Positions 1 to 5,135 are shown, counted from the stretch's first letter. The stretch: DNA of 5,176 bases from Nitrospirota bacterium (GCA_015233265.1 JADFXZ010000161.1:1-5176); one strand, 5' to 3'. Made by a program: numbers and translations. The notes: generated from the sequence alone by a model not told the origin.

Positions 1-40
1 AAAGGGGGGGCTGGCTGCTTTTCTATTGTGACACAGTCTG
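1..40 (+). repeat. Left terminal inverted repeat (40 bp)
   Basis: Bases 1-40 are identical, 40 of 40, to the reverse complement of 5136-5175. The repeat starts with AAA and a run of seven G and ends with ACACAGTCTG. It contains no ORF. Its inner edge abuts half of a palindromic repeat (41-54). It resembles one arm of a nonautonomous inverted-repeat element (MITE-like). No transposase is present, and I do not assign it to an IS family. It may simply mark where assembly stopped in a dispersed repeat. Confidence 0.9.
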
Positions 41-54
41 TTCGCGGGAATGAC
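41..54 (-). repeat. Half of a palindromic ATTCCCGC/GCGGGAAT repeat
   Basis: The sequence TTCGCGGGAATGAC is one half of a repeat whose intact form would read CTGGATTCCCGCTTT followed by TTCGCGGGAATGAC. The missing half is found at the other window end (5120-5134). An intact, slightly degenerate copy in the opposite orientation is at 141-167. The break falls at the centre of the palindrome, exactly where the terminal inverted repeat begins. This suggests insertion of an element into the repeat. Confidence 0.6.
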
Positions 55-140
55 AAAATTTGGTACGGCTATTACATCCTTATATGTTTATTTGTCCTGC
101 CCTGCCCTTTTCTGTTCACCCTGTCACCCCTGTCCTGTCT

Positions 141-167
141 GTCATTGCCGCGAAAGCGGGAATCCAG
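141..167 (+). repeat. Intact palindromic repeat with GAAA loop
   Basis: The arms 144-151 (ATTGCCGC) and 156-163 (GCGGGAAT) pair around a GAAA loop with one G-G mismatch, and the unit continues into CCAG. The layout resembles short dispersed repeats of the ATTCCC-GGGAAT type (Neisseria dRS3 is a known example), which are abundant in several genomes. It lies about 55 bp downstream of the fliS stop. It could fold in the transcript and stabilise or help end it, but no U-tract follows on the minus strand, so it is not a canonical terminator. Confidence 0.7.
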
Positions 168-180
168 AAAGGGCATTCCT

Positions 181-194
181 CATTAGTACTAATG
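181..194. repeat. 14-bp perfect palindrome CATTAGTACTAATG
   Basis: This is a perfect self-complementary 14-mer located 25 bp beyond the fliS stop codon, between the gene and the palindromic repeat. It could be a dimeric regulator site or a weak hairpin at the operon end. Nothing nearby on either strand gives it a clear target promoter, so its role is unknown. Confidence 0.5.
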
Positions 195-219
195 CGCACC
201 CCCCTGCAACTTTGCTGCC

Positions 220-639
220 TCAGTGGACGCTCACATGCTGGCGCAGCCCGGCCGTTGACTGCGGGACGGTTGACTTGACCTCGACCCACGCGCTTTTCAG
301 AGTTCTGAGAAGCTCCTGAATGTGATATATTTTGTCTACCGAATCGGAAGAGTTTATCCGTGTTAGTTCAAGCAGCATATAGGTATAGAGGTCCTGTAAG
401 TTAGCGGCAACCTCGCCGCCTATTGCCAAATCGAGCGAACTCATCAGCTCTTCCACAATGGCTCTGGTCTTGTTGAGATATACGATCTTCATCGGCCTGT
501 TCTTCTTCTCGATGCTGAATATTGCCTTCGATAGGAAACCAATTGCCCCGTCGTAGAGTTTTATCACAAGATCAAGCGGCGACAAGTTATTTATGTCAGT
601 GCTTATATAAGCATTCTTCGCGTATGCCGGGTTTGTCAC
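220..639 (-). CDS. fliS: Flagellin export chaperone FliS
   Basis: This 139-residue protein matches the FliS family, a cytosolic helical chaperone. FliS binds the C-terminal D0 region of unfolded flagellin, prevents premature polymerisation and escorts it to the export gate. Visible family features are an N-terminal Y-x-x-x-D-I segment (11-16), the helix PLDLVIKLYDGAIGFLSKA (21-39), a central helix with LMSSLDLAIGGEVAANL (65-81) running into DLYTYM (83-88), and the C-terminal LLRTLKSAW (110-118). Residues 119-139 form a polar tail slightly longer than in typical FliS (about 120-130 residues). The start is GTG, chosen because AGGAGG (649-654) lies 9 nt upstream. It begins 16 nt after the fliD stop and is the last gene of the operon. 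Family assignment is firm; substrate binding is inferred from the family and the neighbouring flagellins. Confidence 0.95.
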   Translation of the reverse strand: MTNPAYAKNAYISTDINNLSPLDLVIKLYDGAIGFLSKAIFSIEKKNRPMKIVYLNKTRAIVEELMSSLDLAIGGEVAANLQDLYTYMLLELTRINSSDSVDKIYHIQELLRTLKSAWVEVKSTVPQSTAGLRQHVSVH

Positions 640-648
640 TACTACTAC

Positions 649-654
649 CCTCCT
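649..654 (-). promoter_or_regulatory. Shine-Dalgarno site supporting the GTG start of fliS
   Basis: AGGAGG on the minus strand lies 9 nt before the GTG at 639-637. It sits in the 16-nt gap between fliD and fliS and supports a non-ATG start for fliS. The spacer is a short GTA run. Confidence 0.75.
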
Positions 655-655
655 G

Positions 656-2122
656 TTATGCCGTTGTATTTAGAGTTGGAATTGTCGTACTAGCAGTACC
701 GGTACTTGAACTCGACGGAGTGATACTAGCGCTTTGCGTCCTTAACTGTGCAATGGTGGCCTCAAGCTGGGCGTATTGCTGCTGATATGCCGCCTGTTTT
801 TGATTGAGCTGCTCTGACAGGGAGGCCTCCTGCGTCTGAATATGTGTAATGTTGCTCTGCAGATTGCCTGTTACGTTAGCTATCGTAGAGCTTATAAGAT
901 TGCCAAGCACCCCGTAGGCCGAAGAGCTGTTAAACTGATAGGAAAAGGCGTCAAGCATCTTGTTAAATCCAAGCTGGTTATAGCTTAAGGCCTTGTTCAT
1001 CGCTGCGGTATCGATTTGCAGCGTCCCATCTTTCAGGTGGTTTACCCCAAAATTCGCGAGGATAGAAGTAGCGCCGTTAAAATACCTCGTTGTCATGGTT
1101 CGTATGGTGTTTTGTATAGAGCTTACTGTCATGTCGGAGTACAGCGGCTGCCCCTGAGCTGACAGCTGGTTCAACAAGGTTAACGTATTATTATACGCGG
1201 TGACAAATCCAGTCATGCCCGTGGAATTCGCCGCGGCATTCTGCCCTATGGTCAACGTCACAGCCGAGGGAGAGGTGGCGCTCAGCAAATTTAATGTCAC
1301 ACCTTTGAGGACATTTGTCAGCGTATTGGTGTGGCTCGTAATAGAGAGGCCGTTGACCGTGAACGAGGCGTCTGAGCCAGTCTGAAGTAGCGACATTGTG
1401 GATGAGTCAGCACCGGAGTAAGAAAGGGCGCCCAGGTCAAGCCCTTCTGGGCCGGTAGATGTGCCTGATATTTGAAGGCCGTTAATTGCGCCACCGTTTT
1501 TAGTGCTTACGATTAGTCGATAGCCTGTGCCATCGTTTACTATCGAGGCACTAACATCGGTGGCGCTTCTGTTTATAGCATCTCTTACACCCGTAAGGGT
1601 ATTGTTCGTACGATCGATATTAATTGTTGTCGAGTGGCCGCCGTTACCAACGGTCAGCGTACCGGTTGCAAACGCTACGGTGGTGTCTGAGGCATATGAC
1701 TGCGAAATGACCTCTTCTTCCTGAGCCGTCTTGCTTATCTGTATCTTATAAGTGCCCGGAGACGCCTTCGAAGACGCGGTGGCCGTAAGAATGTTTTGAT
1801 TTGACGAGGTGGTCGTAAATGTGCTGATATTCGTTGACGTAAGCCCTGCAACAGCTGTCTTAAGCGCGGACAGGCTTGATGAAATCTGACCATAGGCGCT
1901 TATTTCATTAGTATAACTGGTTGCCTTACTGACAAGATCGTTGTAGGGCTGTTCATCCACCTGCATTAGAGCATTGATTATAGCGGTGGTATTTAGCCCC
2001 GAATAAGGACCTGTGGAAATAGACACCGGCGGTGTGGACGGTGTCCAGGGCGATGTGGCATTAGGCAACCCCGTCGTATTTGTTGTCGTTGCTGTTGTGG
2101 GCGTAATCGTCGAATCAGCCAT
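656..2122 (-). CDS. fliD: Flagellar filament cap protein FliD (HAP2)
   Basis: This 488-residue protein is the filament cap, which sits at the distal tip and promotes insertion of exported flagellin monomers. The FliD N-terminal domain begins near residue 38 with GPYSGLNTTAIINALMQVDEQPYNDL and continues through NEISAYGQISSSLSALKTA (72-90). A central segment carries the usual ASFTVNGLSI...TLTNVLKGVTLNLL pattern (252-280). The FliD C-terminal domain spans about 300-465 and ends in a Gln-rich, probably coiled-coil helix (about 425-465). Both termini are unusual low-complexity Thr/Ser/Pro extensions (about 2-37 and 466-488). No cleaved signal is expected, since FliD is exported by the flagellar type III system. 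The ATG at 2122 is chosen over an upstream in-frame ATG at 2191 because AAGGAGG (2129-2135) lies 6 nt before it and it follows the flaG TGA by one base. The upstream start would overlap flaG by 68 nt and add residues unlike FliD. Confidence 0.95.
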   Translation of the reverse strand: MADSTITPTTATTTNTTGLPNATSPWTPSTPPVSISTGPYSGLNTTAIINALMQVDEQPYNDLVSKATSYTNEISAYGQISSSLSALKTAVAGLTSTNISTFTTTSSNQNILTATASSKASPGTYKIQISKTAQEEEVISQSYASDTTVAFATGTLTVGNGGHSTTINIDRTNNTLTGVRDAINRSATDVSASIVNDGTGYRLIVSTKNGGAINGLQISGTSTGPEGLDLGALSYSGADSSTMSLLQTGSDASFTVNGLSITSHTNTLTNVLKGVTLNLLSATSPSAVTLTIGQNAAANSTGMTGFVTAYNNTLTLLNQLSAQGQPLYSDMTVSSIQNTIRTMTTRYFNGATSILANFGVNHLKDGTLQIDTAAMNKALSYNQLGFNKMLDAFSYQFNSSSAYGVLGNLISSTIANVTGNLQSNITHIQTQEASLSEQLNQKQAAYQQQYAQLEATIAQLRTQSASITPSSSSTGTASTTIPTLNTTA

Positions 2123-2123
2123 A

Positions 2124-2516
2124 TCAGGCCTCCTTGTGGAACATGTTCTTCCCTGTGCTTGACTGTAACATACTCTTGTCGTTTTCGTCAAGCACCTTCA
2201 CCATTTGCAGATAGTCCTCGGCAGGTATCTGCCGAACAACCTTACCTGAGGCGTCCGTTACCTTTATTACCACGTTTTTATTGTCGTCAACGGCAAAATA
2301 TGCCTTTCCATCGGACTGCTGTTGTTGTGCAGCCTTATTATCACTCTGAGAAACAGCATTTTCCTTGTTGGCATCGACAGCCGCCGATTGTTGCTGAGGC
2401 GCGGTATACGCAGCGGAGGTACCAGTCTGCGAACTAGCGGCAGGTTGTTTACCGGCAACTGGCGGCACTGCCGCATTGCCTACAAACTGACTCACCGAAT
2501 TCAAGTTATCATTCAT
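2124..2516 (-). CDS. flaG: FlaG family protein
   Basis: This 130-residue protein has a FlaG domain at its C-terminus (about 71-117). It shows YFAVDDNKNVVIKVTDASGK followed by VVRQIPAEDYLQM, the hallmark (I/V)-R-Q-I-P-x-E core of the family, and an amphipathic helix. In other bacteria FlaG loss lengthens filaments, and the gene usually lies between flagellin and fliD, as here. Its biochemical role is not settled. Residues about 20-70 are a low-complexity linker rich in Ala, Gln and Ser (QQQ at 41-43, QQQQ at 65-68), which is typical of the variable FlaG N-terminus. The start is supported by AGGAGG (2526-2531), 9 nt upstream. The stop is one base from the fliD start. It shares the flagellin transcript or depends on read-through of the structure at 2569-2618; I see no convincing promoter of its own. 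Confidence 0.92.
   Translation of the reverse strand: MNDNLNSVSQFVGNAAVPPVAGKQPAASSQTGTSAAYTAPQQQSAAVDANKENAVSQSDNKAAQQQQSDGKAYFAVDDNKNVVIKVTDASGKVVRQIPAEDYLQMVKVLDENDKSMLQSSTGKNMFHKEA
2129..2135 (-). promoter_or_regulatory. Shine-Dalgarno site fixing the fliD start
   Basis: AAGGAGG is embedded in the last sense codons of flaG, 6 nt before the ATG at 2122. The flaG stop and fliD start read TGATATG, so a ribosome ending on flaG can reinitiate directly on fliD. This decides the fliD start and implies translational coupling. Confidence 0.85.
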
Positions 2517-2568
2517 CTTTCACTTCCTCCTTTCAAACACTCATATTGTCTTGGTCATCGCTTATAGA

Positions 2569-2618
2569 GACAAGTCTGAGGGGAGGCACACTGCCGCCCC
2601 CCCGTCAACTATCTTGTC
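2569..2618 (-). promoter_or_regulatory. Intercistronic G/C-rich hairpin after the second flagellin
   Basis: An outer 6-bp stem pairs 2569-2574 (GACAAG) with 2613-2618 (CTTGTC). Inside it TGA/TCA can pair, followed by GGGG (2580-2583) with CCCC (2597-2600 or shifted), one mismatch, and GGCA (2585-2588) with TGCC (2592-2595) around a 3-nt loop. It begins 3 nt after the flagellin stop. No U-tract follows on the minus strand, so it is not a standard intrinsic terminator. A role as partial terminator, processing site or 3' stabiliser of abundant flagellin mRNA is inferred from its position between a high-stoichiometry and low-stoichiometry genes. Confidence 0.5.
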
Positions 2619-2621
2619 CGA

Positions 2622-3632
2622 TTATTTCAGCAATGCAAGCACATTCTGCGGTTGAGTGTTTGCCTGAGACAATACCGAGATACCAGCCTGTTGTATTATC
2701 ATAGACTTTGTCAGGTTTGCCGTCTCTGAGGCAAAGTCGGCGTCCATAATTCTCGACTGAGCGGCTGTTGTCGTCTCTACCACATTTGAAAGATTGGCCA
2801 CGGCAGCGTTAAACGCGTTAGATTGAGCACCCATCGAAGATCTTGCGTTTGTAACTGATGCCAATGCCCCGTCTATTATCGCTATAGCGTTTGAGGCCCT
2901 CGAAGAGTAGCCGGTGACCGAAGTAGAGTCATTTACCAGCAGAGAAGCCTTACCGCTATATGTAATGGCCGTCTTTGTGGTCGCGCTAAAGGCGTAAGGA
3001 GCACCTGCCCCGCTTACCCACGCGCCGTCGCCTACGCCGGAGACACCAGTCGATGAGGCAGTGTGCAGGTCCATAAGGTGCTGAATCGCCCCATTTTTGC
3101 CGGTTGACGAAAATATGTTTCCGCCTAACTGGTCAACATTCAACGAAGCAATGTTGACGCTAATGTGCGAGTCACTGGCGTTGTAACTGACTGACAGGTT
3201 CGATTTAAACGTGCCGTCAAGGAGATGCTTATTGTTGAATGTCGTCTGCGTGGAAACCCTGCCGACATCCTCGACAAGCGAGTTTATCTCCATCTGCATT
3301 GAACCAATGTCACTCGCGCCGTACTGCCCGCTTGTGGCCTGGACAGACAGCTCTCTCATTCTCTGTAAATCGCTTGTTATCTGTGACATTGCGCCTTCAG
3401 CCGTCTGCACCATAGACAGACCGTCGTTGGCGTTTCTGATTGCAACGTTGAGACCACGAGTCTGAGAATTCATTCTCGTTGCAATAGCCAATCCTGCAGC
3501 GTCGTCTGCCGCCGAATTGATTCTCAGACCCGACGACAAGCGTTTCATCGCCTGCTGCAGCGGACTCTGAGTCATCATAAGATTTCTCTGTGCGTCGATT
3601 GAACTGTTGTTTGTGTTGATTACCATTGCCAT
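2622..3632 (-). CDS. fliC: Flagellin (second of two tandem copies)
   Basis: This 336-residue structural subunit of the flagellar filament is secreted by the flagellar type III apparatus. The N-terminal D0/D1 domain begins MAMVINTN and carries QAMKRLSSGLRINSAADDAAGLAIA (27-51), GLSMVQTAEGAM (71-82) and LQRMRELSVQ (89-98), the conserved D1 stretch that overlaps the TLR5-recognised surface in other flagellins. The C-terminal D1/D0 runs from about 243 to LLK, with SRIMDADFASETANLTKSMI (293-312). The short middle (about 140-240) means little D2/D3. It contains no cysteine. It is collinear without gaps with the upstream flagellin, at about 80 percent identity by hand count. The ATG at 3632 is chosen over one at 3647 because GGAGGT lies 7 nt before it and MAxVINTN matches the paralog. 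It has its own sigma-28 promoter (3791-3817) and a structured leader. Confidence 0.97.
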   Translation of the reverse strand: MAMVINTNNSSIDAQRNLMMTQSPLQQAMKRLSSGLRINSAADDAAGLAIATRMNSQTRGLNVAIRNANDGLSMVQTAEGAMSQITSDLQRMRELSVQATSGQYGASDIGSMQMEINSLVEDVGRVSTQTTFNNKHLLDGTFKSNLSVSYNASDSHISVNIASLNVDQLGGNIFSSTGKNGAIQHLMDLHTASSTGVSGVGDGAWVSGAGAPYAFSATTKTAITYSGKASLLVNDSTSVTGYSSRASNAIAIIDGALASVTNARSSMGAQSNAFNAAVANLSNVVETTTAAQSRIMDADFASETANLTKSMIIQQAGISVLSQANTQPQNVLALLK

Positions 3633-3639
3633 GTCTTCT

Positions 3640-3645
3640 ACCTCC
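3640..3645 (-). promoter_or_regulatory. Shine-Dalgarno site of second flagellin, also a GGA motif
   Basis: GGAGGT lies 7 nt before the ATG at 3632, ruling out the upstream in-frame ATG at 3647, which would overlap the site. The context ATGGAGG contains GGA, the core recognised by CsrA proteins. It lies 30 nt downstream of the GGA in the hairpin loop at 3672-3676. Confidence 0.75.
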
Positions 3646-3663
3646 ATGTACTACGTTTTGTCT

Positions 3664-3684
3664 AAAATAGCTTCCCGCTATTTT
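3664..3684 (-). promoter_or_regulatory. Leader hairpin with GGGAA loop
   Basis: A perfect 8-bp stem pairs AAAATAGC (3664-3671) with GCTATTTT (3677-3684). On the minus-strand RNA the five-base loop reads GGGAA. It lies 18 bp upstream of the Shine-Dalgarno site. A GGA in a hairpin loop plus a second GGA at the ribosome site is the pattern of CsrA targets such as the Bacillus subtilis hag leader. Alternatives are an mRNA-stabilising 5' hairpin or, read on the plus strand where six T follow, a terminator-like structure with no gene to end. Confidence 0.5.
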
Positions 3685-3728
3685 TTACTGCACGACCTTA
3701 CAAATCCCTTTACCTTTTCTCCTTACTT

Positions 3729-3763
3729 GGGGCCGGCTACCCCTTCATGGGGTTGCTCAGCCC
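3729..3763 (-). promoter_or_regulatory. Structured leader segment with competing stems
   Basis: In the minus-strand RNA, ACCCC and GGGGT (3749-3753 with 3739-3743) form a 5-bp hairpin with a 5-nt loop, extended below a bulge by GGCT/AGCC (3759-3762 with 3735-3738). The same GGGG can instead pair with CCCC at 3729-3732, and the same CCC can pair with GGG at 3761-3763. These helices are mutually exclusive, as in regulatory leaders. It does not match a riboswitch consensus I know: it lacks the ACGCAAAGCC block of the c-di-GMP-I class. Confidence 0.4.
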
Positions 3764-3790
3764 TTTACTCCATCTACGACATTACTAATC

Positions 3791-3817
3791 TTGTCGGAGT
3801 TTTCCAAAAAAACTTTA
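3791..3817 (-). promoter_or_regulatory. Sigma-28 (FliA) promoter for second flagellin
   Basis: TAAAGTTT (3810-3817) is separated by exactly 11 nt from TCCGACAA (3791-3798), against the FliA consensus TAAAGTTT-N11-GCCGATAA. The -35 box is a full match and the -10 box matches at 6 of 8 positions. It starts 11 bp after the upstream flagellin stop, so the second flagellin can be transcribed independently. Predicted transcription starts near 3784, giving a leader of about 150 nt. Confidence 0.8.
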
Positions 3818-3828
3818 ATGCCCAAGAT

Positions 3829-4839
3829 TTATTTTAACAGTGCGAGTGCGTTTTGAGGCGTGGTGTTTGCCTGCGACAGCACTGAGATACCGGACTGCTG
3901 CAATATCATGGATTTTGTCATGTTTGCCGTTTCTGCCGCGAAGTCGGCGTCCATGATTCTTGAATGAGCGGCCATTGTCGTCTCTATTACGTTGGAGATG
4001 TTGGCGATGACGGCGTTAAGCGAATTAGCCTTTGCGCCCATCTGACTCCTTGAGCTTGTAACGGAGGCCAACGCACCGTCGATTATTGCTATGGCGTTTG
4101 ACGCGCGTGAGGAGTAGCCGGAGACCGAAGTGGAGTCATTTATCATCAGCGACGCCTTTCCGGAATATGTAATTTGAGAGTTTGTTGTGTAGCTATACGC
4201 GTAAGGAGCACCCGCCCCGGACAGCCACGAGCCGTCTCCAATGCCCTGCACTCCTGAAGATGAAGCTGTGTGGATATCCTTTAGATGAAGCAATGCCCCA
4301 TTTTTGCCGGTTGACGTAAATATATTTGAGCCTAAGACATCGGTGTTCATTGAAGCAATGCTGATGTTGACCTGCGAGTCAGTGGCATTATAGCTTACAG
4401 CAAGGTTTGCTTTATATGTGCCGGCAAGGAGCTGCTTGTTATTGAATGTCGTCTGCTCGGCAACTCGCCCGACGTCCTCGACAAGGGAGTTTATCTCCAT
4501 CTGCATAGAGCTTATGTCGCTTGCGCCATACTGTCCGCTTGTGGCCTGAACAGACAGCTCTCTCATTCTCTGCAAGTCCGCAGTTATTTGGCCCATGGCA
4601 CCTTCCGCCGTCTGCACCATGGACAGACCATCGTTAGCGTCTCTTACCGCTACATTAAGACCCATCGTCTGAGAGTTCATTTTTGTAGCTATGGCAAGAC
4701 CGGCCGCGTCATCCGCAGCAGTGTTGATTCTCAGACCGGAGGACAACCTCTTCATTGCCTGCTGTAGGGGCTGCTGAGTCATCATGAGATTCCTCTGCGC
4801 GTTTATTGACATAATATTTGTGTTAATTACGAATGCCAT
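3829..4839 (-). CDS. fliC: Flagellin (first of two tandem copies)
   Basis: This 336-residue flagellin begins MAFVINTN with D0/D1 motifs at the same positions as its paralog: LSSGLRINTAADDAAGLAIA (32-51), LQRMRELSVQ (89-98) and, at the C-terminus, SRIMDADFAAETANMTKSMI (293-312), ending LLK. Hand comparison gives about 67 differences: about 13 in residues 1-125, 32 in 126-222 and 22 in 223-336. Divergence is therefore concentrated in the surface-exposed middle, with no insertions or deletions. It has no cysteine. AAGGAGGT (4844-4851) just before the ATG gives strong translation initiation. It is first in the unit, with a near-consensus sigma-28 promoter (4984-5010) and a leader of about 140 nt. 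No terminator is visible after its stop; the promoter of the next flagellin begins at once. Whether the two subunits mix in one filament or occupy different zones cannot be told from sequence. Confidence 0.97.
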   Translation of the reverse strand: MAFVINTNIMSINAQRNLMMTQQPLQQAMKRLSSGLRINTAADDAAGLAIATKMNSQTMGLNVAVRDANDGLSMVQTAEGAMGQITADLQRMRELSVQATSGQYGASDISSMQMEINSLVEDVGRVAEQTTFNNKQLLAGTYKANLAVSYNATDSQVNISIASMNTDVLGSNIFTSTGKNGALLHLKDIHTASSSGVQGIGDGSWLSGAGAPYAYSYTTNSQITYSGKASLMINDSTSVSGYSSRASNAIAIIDGALASVTSSRSQMGAKANSLNAVIANISNVIETTMAAHSRIMDADFAAETANMTKSMILQQSGISVLSQANTTPQNALALLK

Positions 4840-4973
4840 ACGTACCTCCTTATTATTTTACTATATATTGTGTGAACCTTTTCTGCCGCTATTGCCGCCG
4901 CCATCTGCCACATCTCTCCTGAGCCTTTTTTCAGGCCGTTTTTACCTATCATCGTCTCAACTTCTTTCAACAT
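4827..4973 (-). other. Doubtful 48-codon ORF in the flagellin leader
   Basis: An ATG-initiated frame begins within a few bases of the predicted transcription start. It reads through the leader (MLKEVETMIGKNGLKKG...) including an Ala-rich stretch (QMAAAIAAEKV), and stops at TAA 10 nt into the flagellin gene in another frame. It has no Shine-Dalgarno site and would have to be almost leaderless. It may be chance, a leader peptide coupled to flagellin translation, or a remnant of an older gene. I do not recognise its sequence. Confidence 0.15.
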
Positions 4974-4983
4974 ACTAAACATA

Positions 4984-5010
4984 TTATCGGACGAACACGA
5001 AAATACTTTA
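4984..5010 (-). promoter_or_regulatory. Sigma-28 (FliA) promoter for first flagellin
   Basis: TAAAGTAT (5003-5010), 11 nt, then TCCGATAA (4984-4991). Each box matches the FliA consensus at 7 of 8 positions with exact spacing, and it points at the flagellin gene. Predicted start is near 4977. This places the locus in the late flagellar class, expressed after hook completion when the anti-sigma factor FlgM is exported. Confidence 0.88.
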
Positions 5011-5023
5011 GTTATTCATAATT

Positions 5024-5043
5024 TTTGGCACAAATTTGGCACA
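5024..5043. promoter_or_regulatory. Two direct repeats TTTGGCACA one helical turn apart
   Basis: TTTGGCACA occurs at 5024-5032 and 5035-5043 with an 11-bp period (TGTGCCAAA on the minus strand). The pair lies 13 bp upstream of the -35 box, about 47-66 bp before the predicted start. Same-face spacing at this distance is typical of activator sites, though sigma-28 promoters often need none. The cognate protein is unknown. Confidence 0.45.
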
Positions 5044-5054
5044 TATTTTGTTGC

Positions 5055-5080
5055 TTGCCTGAGTCATCTGGTCAGGGCAA
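5055..5080. repeat. Imperfect inverted repeat TTGCCTGA/TCAGGGCAA
   Basis: TTGCCTGA (5055-5062) and TCAGGGCAA (5072-5080) pair with one bulged G around a 9-nt loop. No U-tract follows on either strand, so a terminator is not supported. It lies upstream of the phased repeats and could be part of the same regulatory region or a decayed repeat. Confidence 0.35.
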
Positions 5081-5119
5081 ACGCATTGGAAAAATTAGGC
5101 AGACAATGCCGATACTTTC

Positions 5120-5134
5120 CTGGATTCCCGCTTT
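5120..5134 (+). repeat. Other half of the palindromic repeat
   Basis: CTGGATTCCCGCTTT is the half that is missing at the left end of the window (41-54). It abuts the right terminal inverted repeat with a single G between. Placing the two outer flanks together restores a complete repeat of the type seen intact at 141-167. Confidence 0.6.
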
Positions 5135-5135
5135 G

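Noticed and set aside
50..319. Plus-strand ORFs over the left flank
   Set aside because: They run through repeat DNA and antisense to fliS, are Cys/Pro-rich in a low-complexity way, and have no ribosome site or recognisable domain. The other plus-strand ORFs are likewise antisense shadows of the flagellar genes.
2123..2191. N-terminal extension of FliD by 23 residues from an upstream ATG
   Set aside because: It would overlap flaG by 68 nt, has residues unlike FliD, and a strong Shine-Dalgarno site sits 6 nt before the ATG at 2122.
3633..3647. Five-residue extension of the second flagellin (MEVED)
   Set aside because: The upstream ATG overlaps the Shine-Dalgarno site, and the shorter form matches its paralog exactly in length and start.
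3729..3763. Cyclic di-GMP-I (GEMM) riboswitch in the second flagellin leader
   Set aside because: Attractive for a motility gene, but the conserved ACGCAAAGCC block and the tetraloop-receptor pattern are missing.
5026..5054. Sigma-54-like promoter on the plus strand (TTGGCAC...TGGCA and TTGGCAC...TTGCT)
   Set aside because: The first has correct spacing but TGGC instead of TTGC; the second has TTGC but 3 nt too much spacing. Both point away from the flagellar genes to a region with no gene.
5098..5110. Terminator on the minus strand (GGCA-TTGTC-TGCC then TAATTTTT)
   Set aside because: Only four base pairs and no gene seen upstream; too weak to call.
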